64,000 bases of DNA, taken from Streptantibioticus rubrisoli. Lineage in GTDB: Bacteria > Actinomycetota > Actinomycetes > Streptomycetales > Streptomycetaceae. Shown one piece after another: positions 48,154 through 58,242 of this stretch (the stretch's first letter is position 1; each line of letters starts with the position of its first letter). Under the pieces are notes generated by a model. That model did not search any database. It was not told the DNA's origin and saw only the letters and a program-made list of their open reading frames with translations. The translations under genes and the position numbers were made by a program. The stretch lies in assembly GCF_024436055.1 (NCBI RefSeq), contig NZ_JANFNH010000018.1, positions 1 to 64,000 on the forward strand, in the 5' to 3' direction.

Positions 48154-48238
48154 GGGCGGTGCGTGCCATCACGGGTGGGGTTGGCCGGTGCCTGCCATCG
48201 CGGGTGGGGTGGGCCGGTGCGTGCCATCACGGTTCAGG
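48154..48238. repeat. 29-bp imperfect tandem repeat
   Basis: Units at 48154-48182, 48183-48211 and 48212-48238 (partial), sharing GGTGCGTGCCATC and GGGTGGGGT. They sit in the 273-base gap between two acetyltransferase genes and have no coding role that I can see. The first part of the gap (48007-48150) holds nothing recognisable beyond a T-run at 48017-48022. Confidence 0.85.
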
Positions 48239-48279
48239 CGCCGTGGTTGCCGGGGGCGTGCCGCTAGTACGCTCCGGTC

Positions 48280-48816
48280 ATGGACGACGTCGCGGTGGGG
48301 CCGCTTGATCTGGCGAGCAGGGTGGACGACGCACTCGCGGTGCAGGCACTGGCATTCGGGCTCACCGACGAGGAGATCGCGGTCCGCCGCCAGATCGTGC
48401 TGCGCCACCTCACCCTGCCGGGAGTGCGGGCGCTCGGCGCCACCACCGCCGACGACCGCCTGGTCGGCTTCGTCTACGGCATGCCCAACGACCGCGCCCA
48501 CTGGTGGTCCACCGTCGTGGAACCGTACCTGCGCCGCCGAGGCCACGACGGCTGGCTGGACGACTCGTTCGTCATCGTGGAACTCCACGTCCTGCCCGCC
48601 TACCAGGGCGTCGGCATCGGCCGCCGACTGATCACGGAGATCACCGACCCGGTACCGCAGCCGCGCAGCATACTGTCCGCGCTGGACCTGGACAGCCCCG
48701 CCCGCCGCTTCTACCGCGGTCTGGGCTACCGCGACCTGGCGCACCCGGTGCACTTCCCCAGCGCCCGGACCCCGTACACGGTGATGGGCGCGACCCTGCC
48801 GCTGCGCAGGCGCTGA
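48280..48816 (+). CDS. GNAT-family acetyltransferase
   Basis: A 178-aa acetyltransferase with the acetyl-CoA motif [15 protein letters not shown] and the C-terminal block [15 protein letters not shown]. It lacks the DUF4081 partner found in the preceding gene. Substrate unknown. It precedes proS by about 130 nt in the same orientation. No strong ribosome binding site is seen before the ATG. Confidence 0.87.
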   Translation: MDDVAVGPLDLASRVDDALAVQALAFGLTDEEIAVRRQIVLRHLTLPGVRALGATTADDRLVGFVYGMPNDRAHWWSTVVEPYLRRRGHDGWLDDSFVIVELHVLPAYQGVGIGRRLITEITDPVPQPRSILSALDLDSPARRFYRGLGYRDLAHPVHFPSARTPYTVMGATLPLRRR

Positions 48817-48944
48817 CCGGGCTTCGGACTGTGCCTTCTCGGGGGGATCACCCCCCGAACCCCGCCGACAAAATCCGGTGCGGCACCGGCCGGGCGGCGC
48901 AGTATCGTCGGCGGCACGAAGACCCCACCGTACGGAGAGCCACC

Positions 48945-50630
48945 ATGGTCCTGCGCATGTCCCGGATGCTGCTCAAGACACTGCGCGACGCCCCGGCCGA
49001 CGCCGAGACCGCCAGCCACAAGCTGCTGGTGCGCGCGGGATACGTGCGTCGTACGTCGGCGGGCGTGTGGACCTGGCTGCCGCTGGGCAAGCGGGTGCTG
49101 GACAACGTCTCCCGGGTGGTGCGCGAGGAGATGGACGCCATCGGCGGCCAGGAGGTGCTGCTCCCGGCGCTGCTGCCGCGCGAGCCCTACGAGACCACCG
49201 GCCGCGCCGACGAGTACGGCGACCTGCTGTTCCAGCTCAAGGACCGCAAGGGCGCGGAGTACGTGCTCGGCCCCACCCACGAGGAGATCTTCACCCAGGT
49301 GGTGAAGGAGCAGGCCACCTCCTACAAGGACCTGCCGGTGATCCTCTACCAGATCCAGACCAAATACCGGGACGAGGCCAGGCCGCGCTCCGGCGTGCTG
49401 CGCGGCCGGGAGTTCCAGATGAAGGACGCCTACTCCTTCGACACCGATGACGCGGGGCTCGCCAACTCCTACCGGCTGCACCGCGAGGCCTACGTACGGA
49501 TCTTTGAGCGGCTCGGCTTCGACTACCGGATCGTCTCGGCGGTATCCGGTGCCATGGGCGGCTCGGCGTCCGAGGAGTTCCTGGCCCCGGCCGCGGCGGG
49601 CGAGGACACCTTCGTGGACTGCCCCAAGTGCGACTACGCGGCCAACACCGAGGCGGTCACCGCCGTCGTACCGCCCGTCCCGCACGTCGAGCACCCGCCG
49701 GTGGAGGAGCTGGACACCCCCGACACCCCCACCATCGAGACGCTCGCCGCCCACCTGGGCGTGCCCGCCTCCGCCACGCTGAAGAACCTGCTGGTCAAGA
49801 TCGACGGAGAGGTCACCGCGGTCGGGGTGCCCGGCGACCGCGAGGTGGACCTCGGCAAGCTCGCCGAGCAACTCGCCCCCGCCACCGTGGAGTTGGTGAC
49901 CGCCGAGGACTTCGAGGGCCGCCCGGAGCTGGTGCGCGGCTACATCGGGCCGCAGGGCCGCGCCTTCCGGTACCTCGCCGACCCCAGGATCGCCGAGGGC
50001 ACCGCGTGGATCACCGGCGCCAACAAGCCGGGGCGGCACGCCCGCAACGTGGTGTGCGGCCGGGACTTCACCGTCGACCGCTACCTGGACGTGGTCGTGG
50101 TGGAGCCGGGCGACCCGTGCCCCAAGTGCGGCGCGGGCCTGGAGATCGGCCGGGCCATCGAGATCGGGCACATCTTCCAACTCGGCCGCAAGTACACCGA
50201 CGCGTTCACCCTGGACGTGCTCGGCAAGGAGGGCAAGCCGGTCCGGGTCACCATGGGCAGCTACGGCATCGGCATCTCGCGGGCGGTGGCGGCGCTGGCC
50301 GAGCAGACCTCGGACGAGCACGGGCTGTGCTGGCCGCGCGAGGTGGCACCGGCCGATGTGCACATCGTCGCCGCGGGCAAGGCCGCCCAGACCGAACTCG
50401 CCCTGGAGCTGGCCGACCGGCTGCACGCCGCCGGTGTCCGGGTGCTGGTGGACGACCGCACCGGGGTCTCGCCGGGGGTGAAGTTCACCGACGCCGAGCT
50501 GATCGGGGTGCCCACCATCGTGGTGGCGGGCCGCCGGGCCGCCGAGGGCGTGGTGGAACTGAAGGACCGCCGCACCGGCGAGCGCGAAGAGGTCCCCGTG
50601 GCCGAAGCGCTGACCCGGCTGACCGGCTGA
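48945..50630 (+). CDS. proS: Prolyl-tRNA synthetase (bacterial type)
   Basis: Class II synthetase of 561 aa charging tRNA-Pro. Motif 2 region ([20 protein letters not shown]), [10 protein letters not shown], motif 3 ([18 protein letters not shown]), the editing INS/YbaK-type domain between about residues 240 and 385 and a C-terminal anticodon-binding domain ([18 protein letters not shown]) are all readable. The ATG at 48945 follows CGGAGAG; the open frame upstream is noncoding. The long bacterial form with INS distinguishes it from the eukaryote-like ProS also found in some actinomycetes. Confidence 0.96.
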   Translation: MVLRMSRMLLKTLRDAPADAETASHKLLVRAGYVRRTSAGVWTWLPLGKRVLDNVSRVVREEMDAIGGQEVLLPALLPREPYETTGRADEYGDLLFQLKDRKGAEYVLGPTHEEIFTQVVKEQATSYKDLPVILYQIQTKYRDEARPRSGVLRGREFQMKDAYSFDTDDAGLANSYRLHREAYVRIFERLGFDYRIVSAVSGAMGGSASEEFLAPAAAGEDTFVDCPKCDYAANTEAVTAVVPPVPHVEHPPVEELDTPDTPTIETLAAHLGVPASATLKNLLVKIDGEVTAVGVPGDREVDLGKLAEQLAPATVELVTAEDFEGRPELVRGYIGPQGRAFRYLADPRIAEGTAWITGANKPGRHARNVVCGRDFTVDRYLDVVVVEPGDPCPKCGAGLEIGRAIEIGHIFQLGRKYTDAFTLDVLGKEGKPVRVTMGSYGIGISRAVAALAEQTSDEHGLCWPREVAPADVHIVAAGKAAQTELALELADRLHAAGVRVLVDDRTGVSPGVKFTDAELIGVPTIVVAGRRAAEGVVELKDRRTGEREEVPVAEALTRLTG

Positions 50631-50644
50631 CGCGCGGGCCTGCC

Positions 50645-50790
50645 CGGCGGCGCCCCGAAGGGGCGCGGGGCTGTGTTCATGTGCGGCTCCGCCGCGTGGG
50701 CGCGACCAGCCACAACGGCGCCGCAGACGATCGACAAGCACATCGCCGCACTCCCAGCGGAGCGCTGCCGCACTCCCAGCGGAGCGCTAG
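50645..50790 (+). repeat. Dispersed stem-loop element, copy D
   Basis: It starts about 15 nt after proS. Hairpin 1 is GCGCCCCGAAGGGGCGC (50651-50667), followed by the conserved GTGTTCATGTGCGGCTCC and GTGGGCGCGACCAGCC blocks. The right end carries a 22-bp tandem duplication (50745-50766 and 50767-50788, GCCGCACTCCCAGCGGAGCG plus CT). The terminal CTAG supplies the stop codon of the minus-strand kinase gene. Confidence 0.92.
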
Positions 50791-51713
50791 AGCCAGCTGG
50801 CGAACTCCAGCAGCAGCTCGCCGCCCTCCCGGTCACCGACCGACAAGCTCCACACTCCGGCCTCGACCGCGCGGAAGAACGACCAGTCCCGTAGCCGGTC
50901 CTGGTCCACCTCCAGCGCCTCGGCCAGCTTGCCGAGTCGGCGGCGCGCCGCCGACCGGGCGGCGGGCGCCGCGGCCAGCGTGTCGAGCCGGTCGCGCACC
51001 AGCCAGGCCAGGTCGTAACCGGGGTCGCCGACCAGTGGCTTGGGGTCGATGGCCAGCCACGGCAGCCGGTCGGCGGCGAGTACGTTGCCGTGGTGGAAGT
51101 CGCCATGCAGCAGCACCGGCTCCGGTGGCTCGGCCAGCAGCCGGTCCGGTAGCTCCAGCGCCTCGTCGACCAGCGGCCGGGCGTCCACCGCCCACGGCTG
51201 CTCGGCGCGCTGCCGCAGCTTGTCGGCCAGGCGGGCGGTGTGGTCGGCGACCGAGGTGAACGGGTGGTCGGCGGCGGGCGGTACCCACAGCCTGCGCAGC
51301 ACCCCGGTGGCCTCCAGCATCGCCTTGGCGTCCGGCAGCGAGCGCAGCGAGATCTCGCCGTGCAGCCGCTCCAGCAGCAGTACGCCGCGCTCGGCGTCGG
51401 CGCGCAGCAGCCGTACCGCGCCCAGGCCGTCCCAGTGCGCCAGGGCGGCGGGCTCCTGGGCGGTCTCGGCGGTGACCAGACCCAGCTTGAGGGTGGCGGG
51501 CGTGCCGTCGGCCTGCCGCACCAGCACCACCATGCTGATGTTCCCGCCGGGCTGCTGCACCCGCTCCGGCGTCAACTCCCAGCGTTCCAGGTACTCCTGG
51601 AGCAGTCCGGGCAGTGCGGCCAGCCATGCGCGGCCCGCCTCGCCCTCCCACGCGGACAGCACGCGGACCAGGCGCTCGGGCGGCTCCAGCGGTACCTGCG
51701 GGGCCGAGGCCAT
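50787..51713 (-). CDS. APH(6)-like aminoglycoside/hydroxyurea phosphotransferase
   Basis: A 308-aa kinase of the APH family. The catalytic loop is LLHGDFHHGNVL and the Mg-binding segment AIDPKPLVGDPGYDLAW, with the IDPKP form characteristic of the streptomycin 6-kinase and hydroxyurea phosphotransferase group (APH_6_hur). Antibiotic or small-molecule inactivation is possible but unproven; many such genes have housekeeping roles. The ATG at 51713 (MASAPQ) is preferred to a GTG at 51740. The stop codon falls in the edge of element D. It is the last of three minus-strand genes with short overlaps or gaps. Confidence 0.85.
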   Translation of the reverse strand: MASAPQVPLEPPERLVRVLSAWEGEAGRAWLAALPGLLQEYLERWELTPERVQQPGGNISMVVLVRQADGTPATLKLGLVTAETAQEPAALAHWDGLGAVRLLRADAERGVLLLERLHGEISLRSLPDAKAMLEATGVLRRLWVPPAADHPFTSVADHTARLADKLRQRAEQPWAVDARPLVDEALELPDRLLAEPPEPVLLHGDFHHGNVLAADRLPWLAIDPKPLVGDPGYDLAWLVRDRLDTLAAAPAARSAARRRLGKLAEALEVDQDRLRDWSFFRAVEAGVWSLSVGDREGGELLLEFASWL

Positions 51714-51736
51714 GGGTGACGGATCCTTCCGGGGGT

Positions 51737-52213
51737 TCACAGCGAGTCGGACGAGGGCGTGGCGGACGCGGACGGGCTCGCATCGGCGGCCCGCTCCGGC
51801 AGCCCGGGGAAGGCCACACCGCTGCCCCGCCAGCGCACCGCGCGGACCGCCGCCTCGCGCAGCGCGGCCGCGGCGTCCCGCCGTACGTCGTCGTGCCCGG
51901 CCCGCACCAGGTCGGCGTAGGCGGCGGCGACCCGGTCCTCCAGGACGGCGGCCAGCCGGACCGCGGAGGCCGGGTCGGTCACCGGGAACGGCAGCGCGTA
52001 CCCGGCGTCGGCGGGCACCGGATCGGCGCCGAGGTCGCGCACGGTACGGGTGAGCGCGTCGCGGTGGGCGCGGTGCGCGTCATAGGCGGCGCGGGCGTCG
52101 GCGCGGTGCGCGTCGTCCACCCGGGCGCCGACCACTCCGTAGCCGTACAGCGCGGCGTACTCGGCGGCCAGCGCGGCCTGCACGGCGGCCAGTTGGTGCG
52201 CGGCGGCGGTCAT
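51737..52213 (-). CDS. DUF4439 ferritin-like protein
   Basis: A 158-aa all-helical protein matching DUF4439, a ferritin-like four-helix fold of unknown function. LAAEYAALYGYGVVGARV and the pattern YDAHRAHRDALTRTV (Glu/His-containing helices) are typical. The ATG at 52213 overlaps the upstream lipoprotein gene by 4 nt (ATGA). A metal site cannot be confirmed. Confidence 0.85.
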   Translation of the reverse strand: MTAAAHQLAAVQAALAAEYAALYGYGVVGARVDDAHRADARAAYDAHRAHRDALTRTVRDLGADPVPADAGYALPFPVTDPASAVRLAAVLEDRVAAAYADLVRAGHDDVRRDAAAALREAAVRAVRWRGSGVAFPGLPERAADASPSASATPSSDSL

Positions 52214-52710
52214 CCGGCACCGCCTCCCCGCAGCAGGGCCGCATGGCAGGCCCCGGCCGCCGCGACCGAGGCGAGCAGCCGGGCCAGCTCCGGCGGCGCG
52301 TCGGACAGCGCGGCGGTGCGGGCGTCGGCGGTGCGCAGTTCGGCGTCGGCCAGTGCGGCCAGCGCCGCGTTCTGGTCGGCCGGGACCGGGGCGCCGGAGG
52401 CGCTGGGGGCGGGGCTCGGCGAGCCGCTGGCGGGCGTGAACGCCGCGATGTGCAGGGCGACTTGGGCGCGCAGCGGGCCCAGTCGGCCAGCGAGCGCCGG
52501 GTGCGCGGTGGCGGTGGCGTCGTACCGGGCGAGCAGCGCGGCGCTGTCCCGCGCGGCTCGGGCGCTCAACTCGGCGGCCGGGTCGGCCGGGGCGCCGTGC
52601 GCGTTGCCGGAGCATCCGGCCAGGGCCGCCAGCGGCACGGCGAGACCGCCGGTCAGGACGGCCCGTCTGCGCGGGCCGCGGCGGGCCTGCGGCGTCTTGG
52701 AGAGCGGCAC
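52210..52710 (-). CDS. Putative lipoprotein of unknown function
   Basis: A 166-aa exported protein. The N-terminus carries arginines (RRGPRRRAVL) and a lipobox LAALAGC; the mature part is Ala-rich and helical, with a Ser/Pro-rich insertion (ASGSPSPAPSASG). The GTG at 52710 has AGGAAGAGG upstream. It is translationally coupled to the DUF4439 gene, and the pair probably form a membrane-associated unit. The 267-base gap to rimP holds nothing further recognisable besides the rimP ribosome binding site GAGGAG. Confidence 0.8.
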   Translation of the reverse strand: MPLSKTPQARRGPRRRAVLTGGLAVPLAALAGCSGNAHGAPADPAAELSARAARDSAALLARYDATATAHPALAGRLGPLRAQVALHIAAFTPASGSPSPAPSASGAPVPADQNAALAALADAELRTADARTAALSDAPPELARLLASVAAAGACHAALLRGGGAG

Positions 52711-52977
52711 GTTCCTCTTCCTGGCGGAATACTGGCGGCGGATGCTGGATCCTGGACGGTCCTGACGGATCAAGGTCCAGGGCAGGGCAGAGCCTACCCG
52801 TGACGGGAACGGCGGCCGCGTGCACCCGTCGGGTCCGCTCACCGGCGGTTTCACATCGCCCGTTCGCCTCGGGCCGCCTCGCTGGCGCACGAATCGTCAG
52901 TGGGGTGCCGGAAACGATAGGCTCATGCCGACACGCGACGAACCCACAACAGCACACGCGGCCGAGGAGTCACCCGG

Positions 52978-53520
52978 ATGAGCACCACCCAGACCGACAG
53001 GCTGCGAGAACTGCTGGAGCCGCTGGCATCCGCAGCGGGCCTCGAACTGGACGAGGTCGCGGTCACCCCGGCGGGCAAGCGGCGGATGCTGCGGGTCGTG
53101 GTCGACTCCGACGAGGGCGTACAGCTGGACGCGGTGGCCGAACTCAGCCGGGAGATCTCGGCGGCCCTTGACGCCTCGGACGTGATGGGCGGAGCCCCGT
53201 ACGTCCTGGAGGTCAGCTCGCCCGGCACCGACCGGCCGCTGACCGAACCCCGCCACTTCGTACGCAACACCGGCCGCCTCATCAAGGTGCAGCTGGCCGA
53301 GGGCGGCGAGCTGGTCGCCCGCATCACGGGGGTGGACGAGGAGGGGCTCGACCTGGAGGTGCCGGGCGTCAAGGGCCGCAAGCCCACCGCCCGCCGCCTG
53401 GCCTTCGCGGAGATCGCCAAGGCCCGGGTCGAGGTCGAGTTCAGCCGCAAGGCCGCCGACGACACCCCCCACCTGGACGACGCGGACGGCGACAACGCCG
53501 AGAGCACTGAGGAGGCGTAG
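52978..53520 (+). CDS. rimP: Ribosome maturation factor RimP
   Basis: A 180-aa small-subunit assembly factor. The N-terminal domain has [19 protein letters not shown] and the C-terminal Sm-like domain has [20 protein letters not shown] with [12 protein letters not shown] in between. The acidic tail is longer than in E. coli. It opens the conserved rimP-nusA-ylxR-infB order, 2 nt before nusA. GAGGAG precedes the ATG. Confidence 0.95.
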   Translation: MSTTQTDRLRELLEPLASAAGLELDEVAVTPAGKRRMLRVVVDSDEGVQLDAVAELSREISAALDASDVMGGAPYVLEVSSPGTDRPLTEPRHFVRNTGRLIKVQLAEGGELVARITGVDEEGLDLEVPGVKGRKPTARRLAFAEIAKARVEVEFSRKAADDTPHLDDADGDNAESTEEA

Positions 53521-53522
53521 CC

Positions 53523-54527
53523 GTGGACATCGACATGAGTGCCCTGCGGGGTCTGGTACGGGAGAAGGAGATCTCGTTCGACCTGCTGGTCGAGGCCATC
53601 GAGTCGGCCCTCCTCATCGCATACCACCGCGAGCCGGGCAGTCACCGCGACGCACGGGTGGAGCTGGACCGCAAGACCGGTCATGTGACGGTCTGGGCCA
53701 AGGAGGACCCCTCGGAGGTTCCGGAGGGCGAATCCCCGCGCGAGTTCGACGACACACCGACGGGTTTCGGCCGAATCGCGGCCACCACCGCCAAGCAGGT
53801 CATCTTGCAGCGGCTGCGGGACGCCGAGGAGGAGATCACCTTCGGCGAGTACGCCGGGCGCGAGGGCGACATCGTCGCGGGTGTGGTGCAGCAGGGGAAT
53901 GATCCCCGCAACATCCTCGTTGACATCGGCAAGTTGGAGGCCATCCTGCCCCCGCAGGAGCAGGTCCCCGGCGAGGAGTACAAGCACGGTACGCGGATGC
54001 GCGCGTACGTCGTCCGGGTCGTGAAGGGGGTGCGCGGACCGTCCGTAACGCTCTCGCGCACCCACCCGAACCTGGTGAAGAAGCTGTTCGCGCTGGAGGT
54101 CCCGGAGATCGCCGACGGCTCGGTGGAGATCGAGGCGATCGCCCGCGAGGCGGGCCACCGCACCAAGATCGCGGTGCGCTCCACCCGCCAGGGGCTGAAC
54201 GCCAAGGGCGCCTGCATCGGCCCGATGGGCAGCCGGGTGCGCGCGGTGATGGCCGAACTGAACGGCGAGAAGATCGACATCGTCGACTGGTCGGACGACC
54301 CGGCGCAGATGGTGGCGAACGCGCTGTCACCCGCCCGGGTGAGCAAGGTCGAGGTGGTGGACCTGGCCGGTCGCTCGGCGCGGGTCACCGTGCCCGACTA
54401 CCAACTGTCGCTGGCGATCGGCAAGGAAGGCCAGAACGCCCGGCTCGCCGCCCGGCTCACCGGCTGGCGGATCGACATCCGACCGGACACCGAGGCCGAG
54501 CCGCGGAACGCGGAAGCACCCCTGTGA
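53523..54527 (+). CDS. nusA: Transcription factor NusA
   Basis: Transcription elongation/termination factor, 334 aa. The N-terminal RNA polymerase-binding domain ([20 protein letters not shown]), an S1 domain ([20 protein letters not shown]), KH1 ([20 protein letters not shown]) and KH2 ([20 protein letters not shown]) are in order. The acidic C-terminal repeats of E. coli NusA are missing, as usual in actinobacteria. The GTG at 53523 has GGAGG upstream. Confidence 0.96.
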   Translation: MDIDMSALRGLVREKEISFDLLVEAIESALLIAYHREPGSHRDARVELDRKTGHVTVWAKEDPSEVPEGESPREFDDTPTGFGRIAATTAKQVILQRLRDAEEEITFGEYAGREGDIVAGVVQQGNDPRNILVDIGKLEAILPPQEQVPGEEYKHGTRMRAYVVRVVKGVRGPSVTLSRTHPNLVKKLFALEVPEIADGSVEIEAIAREAGHRTKIAVRSTRQGLNAKGACIGPMGSRVRAVMAELNGEKIDIVDWSDDPAQMVANALSPARVSKVEVVDLAGRSARVTVPDYQLSLAIGKEGQNARLAARLTGWRIDIRPDTEAEPRNAEAPL

Positions 54528-54612
54528 GCGCGCAGTGAGCGAGCGGTAACGAACAGCAGAGCGCAAACCGACCCGAAGGGGTGAGGTTGGCGCGGGGAGG
54601 TAGACTTAAGCA

Positions 54613-54900
54613 GTGTCTGGCCGGACGCGAGCCCGAGCATGCCCTGAGCGAACCTGTATGGGTTGCCGGAAGCGGGCGGCCAAGAACGATCTGCTGCGCA
54701 TCGCGGTGGTCGAGGATGAGTGTGTCCTTGATCCACGCGGTACGCTGCCCGGCCGGGGTGCTTATCTGCACCCCGACATGGCGTGTTACGACCTGGCGGT
54801 CCGCCGCCGGGCGTTTCCCCGGGCCTTCAGGAGCCGGGGACCGCTCGGTACGGCGGAGTTGCGACGGTCCATGGAACACGCGGTACGGAACGCCGCGTAG
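54613..54900 (+). CDS. ylxR: YlxR (DUF448) family protein
   Basis: A 95-aa RNA-binding-like protein between nusA and infB, with the signature PERTCMGCRKRAAKNDLLRI and RGAYLHPDMACYDLAVRR. Reported roles of YlxR are in gene regulation and RNase P; its role here is inferred from family. The GTG at 54613 is chosen. GGGAGG lies 12 nt upstream and TAGACT (54601-54606) ends 6 nt before it, so a promoter inside the nusA-infB operon is possible. Confidence 0.9.
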   Translation: MSGRTRARACPERTCMGCRKRAAKNDLLRIAVVEDECVLDPRGTLPGRGAYLHPDMACYDLAVRRRAFPRAFRSRGPLGTAELRRSMEHAVRNAA

Positions 54901-54979
54901 CACAAAGCGGCACGGAAAGAGAACGGTACGGGTAACCGTGCGGTCAGGTACCTCGCGAGTCGGAAGTAGGTCGAGATTG

Positions 54980-55024
54980 CGATGAGCACTCGATGAGTAC
55001 GCGATGAGTACGCCCATGAAGTAG
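54980..55024 (+). promoter_or_regulatory. Triplicated ATG-containing 11-bp repeat upstream of infB
   Basis: Units CGATGAGCACT (54980-54990), CGATGAGTACG (54991-55001) and CGATGAGTACG (55002-55012). The third unit's ATG opens a 6-codon reading frame MSTPMK with TAG at 55022-55024, 43 nt before the infB GTG. The other two ATGs also meet stops within 5 codons. This could be an upstream-ORF or initiation-control feature. Confidence 0.5.
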
Positions 55025-55067
55025 CGACGGTCCGGCGGACGACCACCCCGGACCTAGAAGGAGCGAA

Positions 55068-58000
55068 GTGGCTAAGGTCCGGGTATACGAACTCGCCAAG
55101 GAGATGGGAGTTGAGAGCAAGGTCGTCATGGCCAAGCTCCAAGAACTTGGCGAATTCGTCCGTTCGGCGTCCTCGACGATCGAGGCGCCGGTTGTTCGTA
55201 AGTTGACTGACGCTTTCCAGCAGGGGAACGGCGGCGCCGGTTCCACCGCTGCCAAGCCCTCGGCGCCGCGCAAGCAGGCGCCCGCCAAGCCGTCCGCGCC
55301 CAGCGCCGGCGCGGCTCGTCCCGCGGCCTCCAAGCCGTCCGGCGCGCCCGCGCCGAAGCCCGCCGCCGCGGCGCCGTCTCCGGCCGCTCCGGCGCAGGCC
55401 GGCCCGCGTCCCGGTCCGCGCCCCGGCCCCAAGCCCGCCCCGGCGCAGCCCGCGCCCGCGGCGGAGTTCTCTTCCCCGGCCGCCGCGCCGTCTCCGGCCG
55501 CTCCCGAGCGTCCGGCGCAGCGCCCCGGCCCCACGCCCGGCCCGCGTCCGAGCCAGCGCCCCGGCCCTGGTTCGCGTGAGGGCGGTCGCGGTGAGCGCGG
55601 CCCGCGTGCGGGTGGCGAGCGCGCCCCCCGTCCGGGCGGTGCCCGTCCGGCCGGTCCGCGTCCCGGCAACAACCCGTTCACCTCGTCCGGCAGCACTGGC
55701 ATGCCGCGCCCGCAGGCGCCCGGCGCGCCGCGTCCGGGCGGTCCGCGTCCGGGCGGTCCCGGTGGCGCCCCCGGCGGTCCGCGTCCGCAGGGCGCGCCGC
55801 GTCCCGGTGGCGCGCAGGGCGGCCCGCGCCCCACTCCGGGCGGTATGCCGCGTCCCGGCGGGCAGGCCGGTCCCGGTGGCCCGCGTCCGAACCCGGGCAT
55901 GATGCCGCAGCGTCCCGCCGCGGGCCCGCGTCCGGGTCCGGGTGGCGGTGGCCGTGGTCCCGGTGGCGGTGCCCGTCCCGGTGGCGGCGGTCGTCCCGGC
56001 TTCGCCGGTCGTCCGGCCGGTCCGGGCGGCGGCGGTCGTCCCGGTGGCGGTGGCGGCGGTTTCGCCGGTCGCCCCGGTGGTGGCGGCCCCGGTGGCGGTG
56101 GCGGCTTCGGTGGCCGTCCCGGCTTCGGCGGTCGGCCCGGTGGTCCGGGCGGCCGTGGCGGTACGCAGGGTGCCTTCGGGCGCGGTCCGGGCGGTCGCCC
56201 GGCGCGCGGCCGTAAGTCGAAGCGGGCGAAGCGCCAGGAGTACGAGGCCATGCAGGCCCCGTCCGTGGGCGGTGTGATGCTGCCTCGCGGCAACGGCCAG
56301 ACGGTCCGGCTGTCGCGCGGTGCCTCGCTCACCGACTTCGCGGAGAAGATCAACGCCAACCCGGCGTCGCTCGTCCAGGTGATGCTCAACCTCGGCGAGA
56401 TGGTCACCGCGACCCAGTCCGTCTCCGACGAGACGCTGCAGTTGCTCGCCGACGAGATGAACTACGTCGTGGAGATCGTCAGCCCCGAGGAGGAGGACCG
56501 CGAGCTGCTCGAGTCCTTCGACATCGAGTTCGGCGAGGACGAGGGCGGCGAGGAAGCGCTGGTCGCGCGTCCGCCGGTGGTGACCGTCATGGGCCACGTC
56601 GACCACGGTAAGACCCGACTGCTGGACGCGATCCGCAAGACCAACGTGGTCGCGGGCGAGGCCGGCGGCATCACCCAGCACATCGGTGCCTACCAGGTCA
56701 CCACCGAGGTAAACGGCGACGACCGGAAGATCACCTTCATCGACACCCCGGGTCACGAGGCGTTCACCGCCATGCGTGCCCGCGGTGCGAAGTCCACCGA
56801 CATCGCGATCCTGGTGGTCGCGGCGAACGACGGCGTGATGCCGCAGACCGTCGAGGCGCTCAACCACGCCAAGGCGGCCGACGTGCCGATCGTCGTCGCG
56901 GTCAACAAGATCGACGTCGAGGGCGCCGACCCGATGAAGGTCCGCGGCCAGCTGACCGAGTACGGCCTGGTGGCCGAGGAGTTCGGCGGCGACACCATGT
57001 TCGTCGACATCTCCGCCAAGCAGGGCCTGCACATCGACAGCCTGCTGGAGGCCGTGGTCCTCACCGCCGACGCCGCGCTCGACCTGCGGGCCAACCCCGA
57101 GCAGGACGCGCAGGGCATCGCGATCGAGGCGCACCTCGACCGCGGTCGCGGCGCGGTGGCCACCGTGCTGGTGCAGCGCGGCACCCTGCGGGTCGGCGAC
57201 ACGATGGTGGTCGGCGACGCGTACGGCCGAGTCCGGGCGATGCTGGACGACACCGGCAACAACGTGGAGGAGGCCGGTCCGTCGGCTCCGGTCCTGGTGC
57301 TCGGTCTGACCAACGTGCCGGGTGCCGGTGACAACTTCCTCGTCGTCGACGAGGACCGCACCGCCCGGCAGATCGCCGAGAAGCGGGCCGCCCGCGAGCG
57401 CAACGCGATGTTCGCCAAGACCCGTCGCCGGGTCAGCCTGGAGGACCTGGACAAGGTGCTCAAGGCAGGCGAGGTGCAGCAGCTCAACCTCATCATCAAG
57501 GGCGACGCCTCCGGTTCGGTGGAAGCCCTGGAGTCCTCGCTGCTGCAGCTGGACGTCGGCGACGACGTCGACCTGCGCATCCTGCACCGCGGTGTGGGTG
57601 CGGTCACCGAGACCGACGTGTCGCTGGCCGCGGGCTCGGACGCCATCATCATCGGCTTCAACGTGCGGGCCGAGGGCCGCGCCACGTCGCTGGCCGAGCG
57701 TGAGGGCGTGGACGTGCGGTACTACTCGGTCATCTACCAGGTGATCGAGGAGATCGAGGCGGCGCTGAAGGGCATGCTCAAGCCGGAGTACGAGGAGGTC
57801 GAGCTCGGCACCGCGGAGATCCGCGAGGTCTTCCGCTCGTCCAAGCTCGGCAACATCGCCGGTGTGCTCATCCGCTCCGGCGAGGTCCGGCGCAACACCA
57901 AGGCTCGGCTCATCCGCGACGGCAAGGTCGTCGCGGAGAACCTCACCATCGAGGGCCTGCGCCGCTTCAAGGACGACGTCACCGAGATCCGCGAGGGTTA

Positions 58001-58091
58001 CGAGGGCGGTATCAACCTCGGCAACTACAACGACATCAAGGTCGACGACATCATCGCCACCTACGAGATGCGCGAGAAGCCGCGCGGTTGA
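55068..58091 (+). CDS. infB: Translation initiation factor IF-2
   Basis: The GTPase that loads initiator tRNA on the 30S subunit (1007 aa). An IF2_N domain opens the protein ([20 protein letters not shown]). From about residue 65 to 390 there is a very long Pro/Ala then Gly/Arg-rich linker with repeated RPGG-like units. The GTPase domain follows: G1 GHVDHGKT (about 508-515), G3 DTPGHEAF and G4 NKID, then the domains ending in the C2 tRNA-binding part. AAGGAG precedes the GTG. The large Gly/Pro linker is normal for streptomycetes. Confidence 0.97.
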   Translation: MAKVRVYELAKEMGVESKVVMAKLQELGEFVRSASSTIEAPVVRKLTDAFQQGNGGAGSTAAKPSAPRKQAPAKPSAPSAGAARPAASKPSGAPAPKPAAAAPSPAAPAQAGPRPGPRPGPKPAPAQPAPAAEFSSPAAAPSPAAPERPAQRPGPTPGPRPSQRPGPGSREGGRGERGPRAGGERAPRPGGARPAGPRPGNNPFTSSGSTGMPRPQAPGAPRPGGPRPGGPGGAPGGPRPQGAPRPGGAQGGPRPTPGGMPRPGGQAGPGGPRPNPGMMPQRPAAGPRPGPGGGGRGPGGGARPGGGGRPGFAGRPAGPGGGGRPGGGGGGFAGRPGGGGPGGGGGFGGRPGFGGRPGGPGGRGGTQGAFGRGPGGRPARGRKSKRAKRQEYEAMQAPSVGGVMLPRGNGQTVRLSRGASLTDFAEKINANPASLVQVMLNLGEMVTATQSVSDETLQLLADEMNYVVEIVSPEEEDRELLESFDIEFGEDEGGEEALVARPPVVTVMGHVDHGKTRLLDAIRKTNVVAGEAGGITQHIGAYQVTTEVNGDDRKITFIDTPGHEAFTAMRARGAKSTDIAILVVAANDGVMPQTVEALNHAKAADVPIVVAVNKIDVEGADPMKVRGQLTEYGLVAEEFGGDTMFVDISAKQGLHIDSLLEAVVLTADAALDLRANPEQDAQGIAIEAHLDRGRGAVATVLVQRGTLRVGDTMVVGDAYGRVRAMLDDTGNNVEEAGPSAPVLVLGLTNVPGAGDNFLVVDEDRTARQIAEKRAARERNAMFAKTRRRVSLEDLDKVLKAGEVQQLNLIIKGDASGSVEALESSLLQLDVGDDVDLRILHRGVGAVTETDVSLAAGSDAIIIGFNVRAEGRATSLAEREGVDVRYYSVIYQVIEEIEAALKGMLKPEYEEVELGTAEIREVFRSSKLGNIAGVLIRSGEVRRNTKARLIRDGKVVAENLTIEGLRRFKDDVTEIREGYEGGINLGNYNDIKVDDIIATYEMREKPRG

Positions 58092-58104
58092 TCCGCACGG
58101 TGAA

Positions 58105-58132
58105 GCCAGCCCCGGCGTAGCCCGGGGCTGGC
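58105..58132 (+). terminator. 11-bp hairpin after infB
   Basis: Arms 58105-58115 and 58122-58132 pair perfectly with a 6-nt loop, 14 nt after the infB stop. A second GC-rich pairing (CCGGGGCCG at about 58135-58143 with CGGCCCCGG at about 58170-58180) follows. Together they may terminate or weaken read-through into DUF503-rbfA-truB. Confidence 0.7.
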
Positions 58133-58242
58133 GACCGGGGCCGGTCGGCGGAAAATAACCCGTCGATCGGCCCCGGCCGTTGCCGGTACTGTTGTGATTA
58201 CTGTTCACACGAGGCCTCACAGGTCGGCTTGACCTGCTGCCC

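Noticed and set aside
55250-56230. Possible recent repeat expansion in infB linker
   Set aside because: Gly/Arg/Pro-rich linkers of this size are normal for actinobacterial IF-2.
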